Below are positions 18,477 through 27,276 of a DNA stretch of 36,261 bases, in pieces. Each line of letters opens with the position of its first letter. The first letter of the stretch is position 1. Origin of the DNA: Gammaproteobacteria bacterium (GTDB lineage: Bacteria > Pseudomonadota > Gammaproteobacteria > Chromatiales > Sedimenticolaceae); the NCBI GenBank assembly GCA_020445165.1, contig JAGRHE010000011.1, forward strand, positions 1 to 36,261. The letters run 5' to 3'. The translations under genes and the position numbers were made by a program. The notes under the pieces are model-generated. The model was not told the DNA's origin and made no database searches. It worked only from the letters and a program-made list of their open reading frames with translations.

Positions 18477-19798
18477 TCGCTCCACCACCCGACAACGAAG
18501 CGCAAAGGCTCGCGATTTTAAGAGACTACGCGATGCTGGACACGCCGCCGGCAGAAGTACTCGACGAACTGACCGAACTGGCAGCCACCATTTGCGATAC
18601 GCCGATCGCGCTCATCACGCTGATCGATGAGAAACGGCAATGGTTCAAGGCACACCATGGCACACAGTTGACCGAGACCCATCGCGACCACGCCTTCTGC
18701 GCACACGCAATCCTGCAGCCCGACATGCTGTTGGTGCGAGACGCCCTGACCGATCCACGCTTTGCCGACAATGTCCTCGTCCACGACCAACCGAAGATTC
18801 GCTTCTATGCCGGATCGCCGCTGGTGGCACCCGAAGGGGTGATTCTGGGCACACTGTGCGTCATCGATCACCGCCCCCGTGACCTGTCATCGCGGCAGAA
18901 ACGGGCGCTGCACCTGCTTGGCCACCAAGCCATGGCATGGCTCGACGCACAACGCCGCGACCATGTCCGTCGCGAAAAAGCCAGACCGGCAAGCGACTCC
19001 ACCACCGAGCCTGCCATCGCTGCCGCAGACATCGCTGCACTCAAAGAGGCGGAGCGGAAAGTCCGCGAACTCAACCGGGAACTGGAACAGCGCTTCGAAC
19101 AAAGGACGCGCGAACTGGCGTTGGCGAACCGGGAGCTCGAAACCTTCACCTACACGGTGTCACACGACCTGAAAGCACCACTGAGAGGCATCGACGGTTA
19201 CAGCCGCCTGTTGCTCGAAGATCACGGCTCACGGCTCGACCTGGAAGGCAGGACTTTCCTGCACAATATCCGCCAGGGCGTCGACCGGATGGGGCAACTC
19301 ATCGATGACCTCCTCACCTACTCACGCATGGAGCGTCGGGCGATGCACATTGACCAGGTCAGGCTTGCCGAACTCGTCACCGAAGTCATCAATGAGCGTC
19401 GACATGATATCGATGAATCCCATGCGGAGGTTTCACTCAGCGTGGACATTCCCGACCTGCGCGCGGACGCCGACAGCCTCCGCCTCGCGCTGCGCAATCT
19501 GTTCGACAATTCACTCAAGTTTCGGCGCCCGGACCGAGCGGCGAAGATCGCCATCCGCGCCAGGAACCTGCCAGGATCGACTGAAATCGAGATCGCCGAT
19601 AACGGCATCGGGTTCGACATGCGTTTCCACGACCGGATCTTCGAAGTATTCCAACGCCTTCATCGGGCCGAGGAGTTTCCCGGTACCGGTATCGGGCTCG
19701 CCATCGTACACAAGGCCCTGCAACGCATGGGCGGAGGCGTGCACGCCGACAGCAAACCCGGAGAAGGCAGCACTTTCACCCTGGAAATCCCGCGATGA
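18473..19798 (+). CDS. Cytoplasmic GAF-domain sensor histidine kinase
   Basis: 441-residue soluble kinase without membrane helices. An N-terminal GAF domain (about 10-165) carries the common opening RLAILRDYAMLDTPP and the segments FKAHHG, HAFCAHAI, FYAGSPL and GTLCVIDH. A short coiled coil (EAERKVRELNRELEQRFEQRTREL) leads to the HisKA box TVSHDLKAPLRGI with phospho-His231. HATPase motifs are LRNLFDNSLKF, IADNGIGFD and GTGIGLAIVHKALQRMGG. This bacteriophytochrome-like kinase core usually pairs with a Rcp1-type single-domain regulator, and exactly that gene follows with an ATGA overlap. AGGA just before ATG 18473 supports this start; a GTG at 18254 would add 73 residues of unlikely composition. 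Confidence 0.9.
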   Translation: MIAPPPDNEAQRLAILRDYAMLDTPPAEVLDELTELAATICDTPIALITLIDEKRQWFKAHHGTQLTETHRDHAFCAHAILQPDMLLVRDALTDPRFADNVLVHDQPKIRFYAGSPLVAPEGVILGTLCVIDHRPRDLSSRQKRALHLLGHQAMAWLDAQRRDHVRREKARPASDSTTEPAIAAADIAALKEAERKVRELNRELEQRFEQRTRELALANRELETFTYTVSHDLKAPLRGIDGYSRLLLEDHGSRLDLEGRTFLHNIRQGVDRMGQLIDDLLTYSRMERRAMHIDQVRLAELVTEVINERRHDIDESHAEVSLSVDIPDLRADADSLRLALRNLFDNSLKFRRPDRAAKIAIRARNLPGSTEIEIADNGIGFDMRFHDRIFEVFQRLHRAEEFPGTGIGLAIVHKALQRMGGGVHADSKPGEGSTFTLEIPR

Positions 19799-20226
19799 GC
19801 AAGTTGGAGGTGCCTCGTCCACTGCTCCTGGTGGAGGACAATCCAGCCGATATCGACCTGACCAGGCGGGCATTCGCGCGACGCAACCTGGCCAACCCGA
19901 TCGTGGTCGCACGAGATGGCGAGGAGGCAGTCAACTGGATCCCCCGTTGGGAAGCCGGGGAACCACTGCCGCTGGTGGTGCTTTTGGACCTTAAGTTGCC
20001 AAAGATCAATGGCCTGGAAGTCTTGCAGCAGTATCGTGCCAACCCGATCAGCCAGAGTGTACCCATCGTGGTTCTGACCAGTTCAAACCAAAACGAAGAC
20101 ATAAGAACCGCTTACCGGCTCGGTGCGAACTCATACATCGTCAAACCGGTCAACTTCGACAATTTCCTCGAGGTCGCGATGCAGATCGAATTGTACTGGT
20201 GCATCCTGAACGAGGCGCCGAGATAA
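19795..20226 (+). CDS. Single-domain response regulator (Rcp1-like)
   Basis: 143-residue stand-alone receiver domain. Acidic pocket LLVEDNPADIDL, phospho-acceptor Asp65 in VVLLDLKLPKING, Thr in VVLTSSN, and Lys in SYIVKPVNFDNF. The insert between helix 2 and strand 3 and the C-terminal VAMQIELYW are typical of regulators paired with phytochrome/GAF-type kinases. It overlaps the kinase gene by four bases and is followed after four bases by the large GGDEF-EAL gene, so it probably relays phosphate within this operon. It has no output domain. Confidence 0.93.
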   Translation: MSKLEVPRPLLLVEDNPADIDLTRRAFARRNLANPIVVARDGEEAVNWIPRWEAGEPLPLVVLLDLKLPKINGLEVLQQYRANPISQSVPIVVLTSSNQNEDIRTAYRLGANSYIVKPVNFDNFLEVAMQIELYWCILNEAPR

Positions 20227-20230
20227 ATCG

Positions 20231-23200
20231 ATGAGACTGCTGCACATCGAAGACGACCCTATCGATGCCGACCTCATCAGGCAGGCACTGAAACGCAGTG
20301 TCGCTGACCTTCATCTCGATCTGGCGACCTCGCTGGCCGACGCCCGGCGGCACCTGGAGGCAACTGCCACCACGTACGACGCGGTGTTGGTGGACCTGCA
20401 ATTGCCGGACGGTAGTGGGCTCGAACTGTTGGCCGAGATCCGCAACCGGGAACTGCCTTTGCCCGTGATCGTGCTGACAGGATCGGGCGACCAGCAATCC
20501 GCCATCGCTGCACTGCAGTCGGGCGCCGACGACTACATTCCGAAAGCGGTCGAATCCTATGCCCACCTGGGGGCATCGCTCGAAGGAGCACGCGAAAGGT
20601 TCCAGCAACGGCGTGGCCTGCATGCGCGCAGTCTCCGGATACTCTATGTCGAACACGATGCCGCCGATATCGACCTGACGCTGCGCCATCTCCAGCGGCA
20701 CGCACCGTACATGCACGTCGAAGTCGCACCCAGCGCGGTGATCGCATTGAGTCAACTACCGCTTACCGCCGCGTATCAATGCGATTTCGATATCCTGATG
20801 CTCGACTACCAACTGCCTGGCATCAATGCGCTGGACGCCGTGCATACCATCCGCAACGAGCGTGGACTGGACATCCCAATCGTCATCGTTTCCGGCCAGG
20901 GCAGCGAATCGGTGGCCGCCGAATCGATAAAGCTGGGCGTCGACGCCTATCTCGGCAAGCACCCCGGCTACCTGTTTGAACTGATCCCCACACTCGAAAA
21001 GGTACAGCGGCAACGTGCATTGATGCGTGAACAGGCCGAACTGAAAAGGACCTCGGAACACCTCAGTTACCTGCTCGATTCGAGCCCGGTCGTGCTGTAC
21101 ACGCTGGAATGGCATGGAAGTGTCCCTGTGCCGACCTGGGTGAGTTCGAATATCACGCGCCTTTTCGGTTACACGGTGCAGGAGGCACTGGAGCCGGGAT
21201 GGTGGGTCAGGCACCTGCACCCCGACGACAAGCAGATGGCGATCGAAACCACGGCGCGGTTATCGACTGCCGGCGCCGTCCGACATGACTACCGCTACTT
21301 CGACAAAAGCGGGCGCGTGCACTGGATACGCGACGAGATCCACATCTTGAGCGATGACGGACATGGCCGGCGCGCGCTCGGCGTGTGGCACGATATCACC
21401 GAGCGGCGGCTACTCGAGCAGGTGCAACAAACCCGCATCGCGACCCTCGATACGTTGATCGAAGGCCGGGAACTCGACGACATTCTGGTCGATCTCGCCA
21501 ACCGGCTCGAAACCATCCTCGTCGACGCGCGCGTATCCATCCTGTTGCTAAGCCGGCGCGAACACCGCCTGTACACGGCGGCCGCACCGAGCCTTCCCGA
21601 ATTCTTCAACCATGCCGTCGACGGCCTCGAACCCCGTGAAGGAAACGGATCCTGTGGTACTTCGGCGGCGACCGGAGTTCCGTTCATCGTCGACGATGTT
21701 GCGACACACCCTTACTGGGAAACCTATACGGCGTTGACGCAGCAGGCCGGTGTCGCCGCATGCTGGTCGATTCCGATCAAGGATGCGGACGGCGGGGTCA
21801 TTGGCACCTTCGGCATCTATCACGATCAACCGCGCTCACCGTCGAGCGATGAACTGGGACTGATCGACGAGTTCGCGCGCATCGCCGGACTCGCGGTTCA
21901 GCGCTCCCGGTCCGAAGCGCGCCTGCGCCAGGCCGCAGCAGTGTTCGACTGCACACGCGAAGGGATCGTCATCACCGATCTCGAACCCCGCATCGTCGCC
22001 GTCAACAAGGCCTACACGGAGATCACCGGGTACACCGATCGTGAGGTCCTCGGCAGCAACCCTTCGATCCTGCAGTCCGGGCGCCAGGACGAAGCGTTTT
22101 ACCAATCGTTGTGGGCGAGCCTGATCGGCCAGGGGTATTGGCAGGGCGAGATCTGGAACCGGCGCAAGAATGGCGAGATCTACCCCCAGCTGCTGACCAT
22201 AAGCACGGTGCACAACGAACGCGCTGAGCCGAAGAATTATGTTGGTGTCATGACCGATATCAGCCAACTCAAGCAGTCCGAAGCCAGTCTCGAACGCCTG
22301 GCACACTATGATCCGCTAACCGGCCTGCCGAACCGTCTGCTGATTCATTCGCGCCTGGAACATGCGTTGCAGCATGCCCAGCGCCAACAAAGTCGCGTGG
22401 CTGTCCTGTTCCTCGACCTGGATCGCTTCAAGAACGTCAACGACAGCCTCGGACATCCGGTCGGCGATGATCTGCTGCAGGCGCTTACCCGACGCCTTAA
22501 CCAGCGGCTGCGTGGCGATGACACCTTCGGCCGACTCGGTGGTGACGAGTTCCTGATCATCCTCGACCAGACGGAACGTCCTGAAGACGCCGCCAAGATC
22601 GCGCGTGAACTGATCGAGTTGCTCGACGAGCCCTTCGTGCTACCTGCCGGAAACGAAATCTACATCAGCGCGAGCATCGGGATCAGCATGTACCCGGACG
22701 ACGGCGAAGTCGCTTCGCAGCTGATTCAGCATGCCGATGCCGCGATGTACCAGGCCAAGGAACAAGGACGCAACACGGTCCGCTTCTATACCCCGGCGCT
22801 GACAGCGGCGGTCAATCGACGCATGGACCTGGAAACGCGCATGCGCCGCGGCCTCGCCAACAACGAGTTCGTTGTCCACTACCAGCCGCAAGTCGAGATC
22901 AGCAGTGGCCGCATAGTCGCCTGTGAGGCGCTGGTGCGCTGGAACGATCCCGAACATGGGCTGGTGTCACCAGCGGATTTCATTCCGCTGGCCGAAGAAA
23001 ACGGCCTGATCATTCCGCTCGGCGAACAAGTCCTGGATGCGGCATGCAGGCAGTTCCGTCACTGGATCGACAAGGGTCTGCCACCGTTCTGCCTGTCGAT
23101 AAATCTGAGCGGCAGGCAACTGATGAAACACGACATCATCCGCCAGATCGGCAACGCGATCGAACGATACCGCCTGCCTGCCGAGCGTCTGAAGTTCGAG

Positions 23201-23602
23201 TTGACCGAAAGCATCATCATGGGACGCGGTGAAGACGCCACCGCCCTGCTAGCCGCAATCAAGGGGCTCGGCGTCAAGCTGTCGATCGATGACTTTGGCA
23301 CCGGCTACTCATCGCTCGCTTACCTGAAGCGGTTTCCAATTGACGAACTCAAGATCGACCGCAGCTTCGTTCGCGACATCCCTGGCGATTCCGATGATGC
23401 ACAGATTGCCGCGACCATCATCGCGATGGCGCACAATCTACGCCTCAAAGTGGTCGCTGAAGGCGTCGAAACCCGGGAACAGGCCGAGTTCCTCGCTGCG
23501 CACGACTGCAATGTCTACCAGGGTTTCTTGTACAGCCCACCGGTACCCGGGGATCGGATCGAAGCGCTGTTGGCAGCTAGCACGGCGTATCCAGAAAATT
23601 GA
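20231..23602 (+). CDS. REC-REC-PAS-GAF-PAS-GGDEF-EAL c-di-GMP regulator
   Basis: 1123-residue cytoplasmic protein that can bind phosphate signals and turn over c-di-GMP. Domain order: REC1 (1-120, phospho-acceptor Asp55), REC2 (135-255, Asp192), PAS (about 280-395), GAF (about 405-560), PAS (about 565-685), GGDEF (about 695-855) and EAL (about 870-1115). GGDEF is intact at 770-774 with inhibitory site RGDD at 761-764. The EAL domain has EAL at 899-901 plus SINLSG, FELTES, SIDDFGTGYSSL, LKIDRSF, VAEGVET and YQGFLYS, so hydrolysis looks possible. In REC2 one pocket acid is replaced (Glu141-His142), which may weaken metal binding. The gene starts four bases after the Rcp1-like regulator and its stop overlaps the sirtuin start. 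Confidence 0.95.
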   Translation: MRLLHIEDDPIDADLIRQALKRSVADLHLDLATSLADARRHLEATATTYDAVLVDLQLPDGSGLELLAEIRNRELPLPVIVLTGSGDQQSAIAALQSGADDYIPKAVESYAHLGASLEGARERFQQRRGLHARSLRILYVEHDAADIDLTLRHLQRHAPYMHVEVAPSAVIALSQLPLTAAYQCDFDILMLDYQLPGINALDAVHTIRNERGLDIPIVIVSGQGSESVAAESIKLGVDAYLGKHPGYLFELIPTLEKVQRQRALMREQAELKRTSEHLSYLLDSSPVVLYTLEWHGSVPVPTWVSSNITRLFGYTVQEALEPGWWVRHLHPDDKQMAIETTARLSTAGAVRHDYRYFDKSGRVHWIRDEIHILSDDGHGRRALGVWHDITERRLLEQVQQTRIATLDTLIEGRELDDILVDLANRLETILVDARVSILLLSRREHRLYTAAAPSLPEFFNHAVDGLEPREGNGSCGTSAATGVPFIVDDVATHPYWETYTALTQQAGVAACWSIPIKDADGGVIGTFGIYHDQPRSPSSDELGLIDEFARIAGLAVQRSRSEARLRQAAAVFDCTREGIVITDLEPRIVAVNKAYTEITGYTDREVLGSNPSILQSGRQDEAFYQSLWASLIGQGYWQGEIWNRRKNGEIYPQLLTISTVHNERAEPKNYVGVMTDISQLKQSEASLERLAHYDPLTGLPNRLLIHSRLEHALQHAQRQQSRVAVLFLDLDRFKNVNDSLGHPVGDDLLQALTRRLNQRLRGDDTFGRLGGDEFLIILDQTERPEDAAKIARELIELLDEPFVLPAGNEIYISASIGISMYPDDGEVASQLIQHADAAMYQAKEQGRNTVRFYTPALTAAVNRRMDLETRMRRGLANNEFVVHYQPQVEISSGRIVACEALVRWNDPEHGLVSPADFIPLAEENGLIIPLGEQVLDAACRQFRHWIDKGLPPFCLSINLSGRQLMKHDIIRQIGNAIERYRLPAERLKFELTESIIMGRGEDATALLAAIKGLGVKLSIDDFGTGYSSLAYLKRFPIDELKIDRSFVRDIPGDSDDAQIAATIIAMAHNLRLKVVAEGVETREQAEFLAAHDCNVYQGFLYSPPVPGDRIEALLAASTAYPEN

Positions 23603-24450
23603 ACAACGAGACCGACCTGACAAGTGACCTCGCGCGACTCGAGGATTTCCTGGCTCGTCACCACAGGCTGTTTGTCCTCACCGGCGCCGGCATAAGCACG
23701 GGTTCAGGCATTCCTGATTATCGGGACGCCAACGGCGACTGGAAACACCACCAGCCGATCCAGTACCGCGATTTCCTGAATTGTCACGCGACGCGGCAAC
23801 GTTACTGGGCGCGCAGCCTGATCGGCTGGCCCTGGTTCGGTCACGCCGAACCGAACGTCTGCCACGTCGCGCTTGCCGCTTGGGAACGGGCCGGCCGCAT
23901 CGCACACCTGGTGACACAGAACGTCGATCGGCTGCACCAGCGTGCCGGATCACGCTCCGTGACCGACCTGCATGGTCGCCTGGACCAAGTGGTGTGCCTG
24001 GATTGCAGCCACCAGGTGTCACGCTGGCATGTGCAGGACTGGCTGCTGCAGCACAACCCTTCACTGGCGGGCCGCGCGGCCCAGCCGGCGCCGGACGGCG
24101 ATGCCGAATTCGATGAAGCATCCTGTCTGGCGGTCGCGGTACCCGCCTGTCCCAGGTGCGGGGGAATCCTGAAACCAAATGTCGTGTTCTACGGCGAATC
24201 GATTCCCAGGCAGCGTGTGGACGCCACCATCGCAGCCCTGCATGACGCCGATGCACTGCTGGTTATCGGCTCATCGCTGATGGTGTATTCCGGCTTCCGC
24301 TTCTGCCGCCTCGCGGCCGAAGCGGACATCCCACTGGCGGCGATCAATTCCGGACGGACACGCGCCGACGACCTGCTCGAATTCAAGATCCAAGCACGTT
24401 TCGAGGACGTGCTCGAGCAGCTGTCCCCGGGGGGGGTCAGCCTCGCTTGA
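23599..24450 (+). CDS. Class II (SIRT4-like) NAD-dependent sirtuin
   Basis: 283-residue Sir2-family enzyme, predicted NAD-dependent protein deacylase or ADP-ribosyltransferase. NAD-binding motif GAGISTGSGIPDYR starts at residue 29, TQNVDRLH at 106, and the catalytic His125 is in DLHGRLD. The zinc site is formed by Cys133/Cys136 and Cys184/Cys187. It continues with GGILKPNVVFYGESIP and ends with VIGSSLMVYSGF. The GIPDYR and QNVDRLHQRAGS forms fit class II sirtuins rather than CobB (class III). The start is TTG 23599, overlapping the stop of the GGDEF-EAL gene (TTGA). Position in a signalling operon suggests that it acts on one of the regulators or responds to NAD, but that is inference. Confidence 0.93.
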   Translation: MNNETDLTSDLARLEDFLARHHRLFVLTGAGISTGSGIPDYRDANGDWKHHQPIQYRDFLNCHATRQRYWARSLIGWPWFGHAEPNVCHVALAAWERAGRIAHLVTQNVDRLHQRAGSRSVTDLHGRLDQVVCLDCSHQVSRWHVQDWLLQHNPSLAGRAAQPAPDGDAEFDEASCLAVAVPACPRCGGILKPNVVFYGESIPRQRVDATIAALHDADALLVIGSSLMVYSGFRFCRLAAEADIPLAAINSGRTRADDLLEFKIQARFEDVLEQLSPGGVSLA

Positions 24451-24847
24451 CCGGGTTGCCCTGCCGAATCCACTCGGTGATCCCGTCGCGCACGTTGTAG
24501 ACGCGGGAGTACCCAAGACTGTTGACCAGGTGCCGGGCAAGGACATCGGTCCTGTTGCCGGTGCGACAGATCAGCACCACCGGCTCGTTCTTGTCGAAGC
24601 GCTCGGTGAAACGCTCAAGAAACCCCGGTATCACCCGCCCGTTGGCGTCGACAAAGGTCAGCCTTTCACTGCCATCGAGCGTCCCGGTCTGACGCCATTC
24701 GTCCGCCCGGCGGATATCAACCACCGGTACGCCCTGTCCGATCAGGCTGCGCAGGCCTGCATTGTCGACGTTCGTATACGGCGGCGGCTCGGCACACCCC
24801 AGCACGAACAGAGCAAGGACCACAGGTAACCAAAGCCGATTCAACAT
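24437..24847 (-). CDS. Rhodanese-domain lipoprotein
   Basis: 136-residue envelope lipoprotein. Signal peptide with lipobox VLGC, Cys18, then a single rhodanese domain (about 25-133). The active-site loop is ICRTGNRT with Cys94, positioned for sulphur transfer. VVDIRRADEW and the terminal GITEWIRQGNPV match family landmarks. AGGAG lies eight bases before ATG 24847; an upstream in-frame start has no sense. Its 3' end overlaps the convergent sirtuin gene by 14 bases. Function could be periplasmic sulphur-compound handling. The stretch upstream carries a large inverted-repeat element. Confidence 0.9.
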   Translation of the reverse strand: MLNRLWLPVVLALFVLGCAEPPPYTNVDNAGLRSLIGQGVPVVDIRRADEWRQTGTLDGSERLTFVDANGRVIPGFLERFTERFDKNEPVVLICRTGNRTDVLARHLVNSLGYSRVYNVRDGITEWIRQGNPVKRG

Positions 24848-25305
24848 CTTTACTACTCCTGCCAGACCGCGTTCTCCCGCGGCGAAAACACTGGGCGGAT
24901 CTTCGCCAACCCAGCGCGCTGCCAAACTGCACAAAAATAAGGGTGTACTTGAGACTTACCGGGCACTCGCAGCGCCAGGGCCAGAACGCGGGCACCAGCC
25001 ACGCCGGCCGGCCGAGATCTCCACGCTGCAATCCTGGCTTCGCCGTGCAGGTTCAGCAGGTGACGCTAACCGAAACCGCACATGCCACTCAAAGAACAGG
25101 CATAACCGACCACCAATCCGAGCAGTGCGAACTGATGACTCCCAAGTTCATCCTGCCGCTTTCACAATGGGGAAAGTGCCGGTTCTGCGTATTCCCGGAT
25201 GGAGACTTAAGGCAGGTGGCTTCATCCCGGCCGGGAAGAACCGGCACCAGGGAGTGCGTGGCGGGCAACCGCTATCGCCGATCAGGTGCGCACAGGCCAG
25301 ACCAA
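24848..25305. other. 458 bp intergenic region between YcbL-like hydrolase and rhodanese genes
   Basis: No frame here looks coding by composition or motif. The main content is the nested inverted-repeat element at 25138-25272. The rest has no recognisable promoter or repeat. Both flanking genes run on the minus strand. Confidence 0.5.
25138..25272. ncRNA. Candidate structured RNA or inverted-repeat element
   Basis: Nested complementary segments: ACTCCC (25138-25143) with GGGAGT (25250-25255); an 11 bp perfect stem GTGCCGGTTCT (25176-25186) with AGAACCGGCAC (25237-25247); TCCCGG (25193-25198) with CCGGGA (25231-25236); ATGGAG (25199-25204) with CTTCAT (25220-25225, one G-U on one strand). A side hairpin CTTTC/GAAAG sits at 25159-25176. 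Just outside is GCGG-GCAA-CCGC (25261-25272), a stem with a GNRA-type loop on the plus strand. No known riboswitch consensus matched. The GCAA loop favours a plus-strand RNA, while the neighbouring genes are on the minus strand. It could also be a mobile or repeat remnant. Confidence 0.4.
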
Positions 25306-25947
25306 TCAGCCATACCGACCCTTTACGAAAGGATTGTGCACCCGTTCCTCGCCGACGGTCGTGGTCGGTCCATGTCCCGGGAACAGGGTAACGTCGTCAC
25401 CCAGGGGCCAGATCCGTTCACGAATAGAACGCAACAGGGTCGCATGATCGCCGCGCGGAAAATCCGTGCGCCCGATCGAACCACGAAAAATCACGTCGCC
25501 GACCAGCGCGCTGCGTGCGTCTCGATGCGCAAACACCACGTGCCCGGGCGTGTGACCTGGACAATGGTGCACGTCCAGGATCTGCTCACCGAACCGCACC
25601 TGTTCGCCCTGCTGTAACCAGCGATCCGGCACGAACACCTCGCCCGCGGGAAAGCCGAACTGTTCGCACCATTGCGGCAATGTCTGGAGCAGAAACGCAT
25701 CGTCTGCGTGCGGGCCCTCGATCGGGATGGACAGTTCGCGCGCAATTTGCCCGGCAGCGCCGATGTGATCGAAGTGCCCATGGGTCAGGAATATTTTCTG
25801 CAGGGTCACACCCGCCTGCTGCACCGCGTCGAGCAGTCGCTCGGGCTCGCCGCCGGGATCGACCAATGCGGCCTGGGCGCTGTCTTCACAGATCAACAGC
25901 GAGCAATTCTGTTCGAAAGCGGTTACCGGGATCGTCTGGATTCGCAT
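25306..25947 (-). CDS. Metallo-beta-lactamase-fold hydrolase (YcbL/glyoxalase II-like)
   Basis: 213-residue cytoplasmic enzyme of the glyoxalase II-like group. The metal motif THGHFDH supplies His, His, Asp and His ligands. Further ligands are in CPGHTPGH, LVGDVIF (bridging Asp) and FPGHGPTT. The opening IPVTAFEQNCSLLICED and GRTDFPRGDH match E. coli YcbL, a thioesterase-like relative with hydroxyacylglutathione hydrolase activity. ATG 25947 aligns with the family start, though no good ribosome site is seen; a TTG further up at 25998 is an alternative. The start diverges from the HDOD gene, 83 bases away. Confidence 0.92.
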   Translation of the reverse strand: MRIQTIPVTAFEQNCSLLICEDSAQAALVDPGGEPERLLDAVQQAGVTLQKIFLTHGHFDHIGAAGQIARELSIPIEGPHADDAFLLQTLPQWCEQFGFPAGEVFVPDRWLQQGEQVRFGEQILDVHHCPGHTPGHVVFAHRDARSALVGDVIFRGSIGRTDFPRGDHATLLRSIRERIWPLGDDVTLFPGHGPTTTVGEERVHNPFVKGRYG

Positions 25948-26030
25948 AAAGCAGGAGGGTACCCCGGCCGCTAGTGATTGGGCAAAGGGCTTTGGCAACC
26001 CCTATCCCCTGCCCAACCCACGGACCCGCA

Positions 26031-27263
26031 ATGTTCGGACGAAACAGAAAGCGCAACAGCGGCGACAGCAACCCTGCTTCTGCCGCAACCGAGCACCTGT
26101 CATCGCTGGTGGGCATCGATCAGCAGAAAGCCGCGCTGCTGGCTCACGCGGTACGACAACGCAGCTACCCGCGCGGTGTCGTCACCCAGGTGCCGCAGGA
26201 TGAGGTCGGCTACCTTGTTGCCGGCGCCCTGCGGATCATCGATTCCGACGGCAATGTGCACAAGCTAAGTGCCGATCAGCCTGCCGCACACTATCCATTG
26301 CCTTGCAGCGGCGGGATGTCGCAGATCGAAGCCACGGTTCAGAGCACCCTGTTGTGGTTGCCGCGGGTGATGCTCAGCGACACCACGCCGACGACGCCGA
26401 CACCGCCGAAACTGAGCGCACCCGCGGCAGCGGCGCTCGACGACCTGCGCGAGCTGCTCTCGTCGCCCCGCTTCGAACTGCCCAGCCTGCCCGACCTGGC
26501 GATAAAGATCGGCGCTGCGATCGACCGCGACAACACGACCAGCGAAGACATCGCGCGCCTGATCCAGCTCGACCCCGTTCTGTCGACCCGCATACTGAGC
26601 GTCGTCAACAGCGCCGCATTCAGTGGTGTCGGCCGCGTCGGAAGCATCCAGCAGGCGACCACCCGTCTGGGCCGCAAGAAAGTCCGAAGCCTGGTATTCA
26701 GCTGCCTGCTAAAGAGCATCTTCAAGATACCCTCGGGCGAACTGCAACGCCGTATGTCCGAGGTCTGGCAACACTCGGCACAGGTGGCCGCACTGAGTTA
26801 TGTGCTGGGCGGACTGACGCCGGGAATCGATGCCGAACAGGCACTGCTCGCCGGCTTGGTGCACGATATTGGGTCGGTCGCGGTCATGGGTGGCATCGCA
26901 CGTTTCCCGGCGCTGATCAAAGACGACGCCACGTTCGACTATGTCCTTGCGTCATTACGGATCGACTCGGCAACGCGTGTCATCAGTCACTGGGGGCTGG
27001 AACAGGAGCTCGGTGCAGTGGTGCGTGAATGCCATAACTGGACGCGCATCGGGTCGGCGCTGATCGACAACACGGATATCGTGATTCTCGCCAGGCTGCA
27101 TGCCGCGTTCGGTACACGTCATGCCCGCGACCTGCCACCCGTTGACCGGCTGCCTGCGTTTCAGAAACTCGCCGATGGCGAGATGACCCCGCGCCACTCC
27201 CTGGCCGTGCTCGAGCGCGCAGACGCAGATGTGCGCGCGGTTCAGGACCTGATCAGCAGCTGA
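26031..27263 (+). CDS. HDOD-domain protein with N-terminal cNMP-binding-like region
   Basis: 410-residue cytoplasmic signalling protein. The first 110 residues (LSSLVGIDQQKAALL, GYLVAGALRIID) look like a degenerate cyclic-nucleotide-binding fold. A Pro/Thr-rich linker leads to an HDOD domain (about 140-350) with LPSLPDLAIKIGAAID, LIQLDPVLSTRILSVVNSA, the LVHDIGSVAV segment and ATRVISHWGL. HDOD domains lack full HD-phosphohydrolase activity and are usually regulatory. The ATG at 26031 has only a weak ribosome site. It is arranged tail to tail with a paralogue of the same architecture, 13 bases apart. Its target is unknown. Confidence 0.9.
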   Translation: MFGRNRKRNSGDSNPASAATEHLSSLVGIDQQKAALLAHAVRQRSYPRGVVTQVPQDEVGYLVAGALRIIDSDGNVHKLSADQPAAHYPLPCSGGMSQIEATVQSTLLWLPRVMLSDTTPTTPTPPKLSAPAAAALDDLRELLSSPRFELPSLPDLAIKIGAAIDRDNTTSEDIARLIQLDPVLSTRILSVVNSAAFSGVGRVGSIQQATTRLGRKKVRSLVFSCLLKSIFKIPSGELQRRMSEVWQHSAQVAALSYVLGGLTPGIDAEQALLAGLVHDIGSVAVMGGIARFPALIKDDATFDYVLASLRIDSATRVISHWGLEQELGAVVRECHNWTRIGSALIDNTDIVILARLHAAFGTRHARDLPPVDRLPAFQKLADGEMTPRHSLAVLERADADVRAVQDLISS

Positions 27264-27276
27264 ACCGGACGCCGGA

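Noticed and set aside
25138..25272. Integron attC site as an explanation for the inverted repeat
   Set aside because: No GTTRRRY core or matching inverse core at the ends, and no integrase nearby.
25284..25304. Resemblance to the c-di-GMP-I riboswitch core (GCACAGGCCAGACC)
   Set aside because: The following hairpin and the GACGCAAAGCC-type segment of the consensus are absent, and no plus-strand gene follows.
24943..25617. 224-codon plus-strand frame across the rhodanese/YcbL-like gap
   Set aside because: No ribosome site or domain. It runs antisense into the hydrolase gene and crosses the inverted-repeat element.
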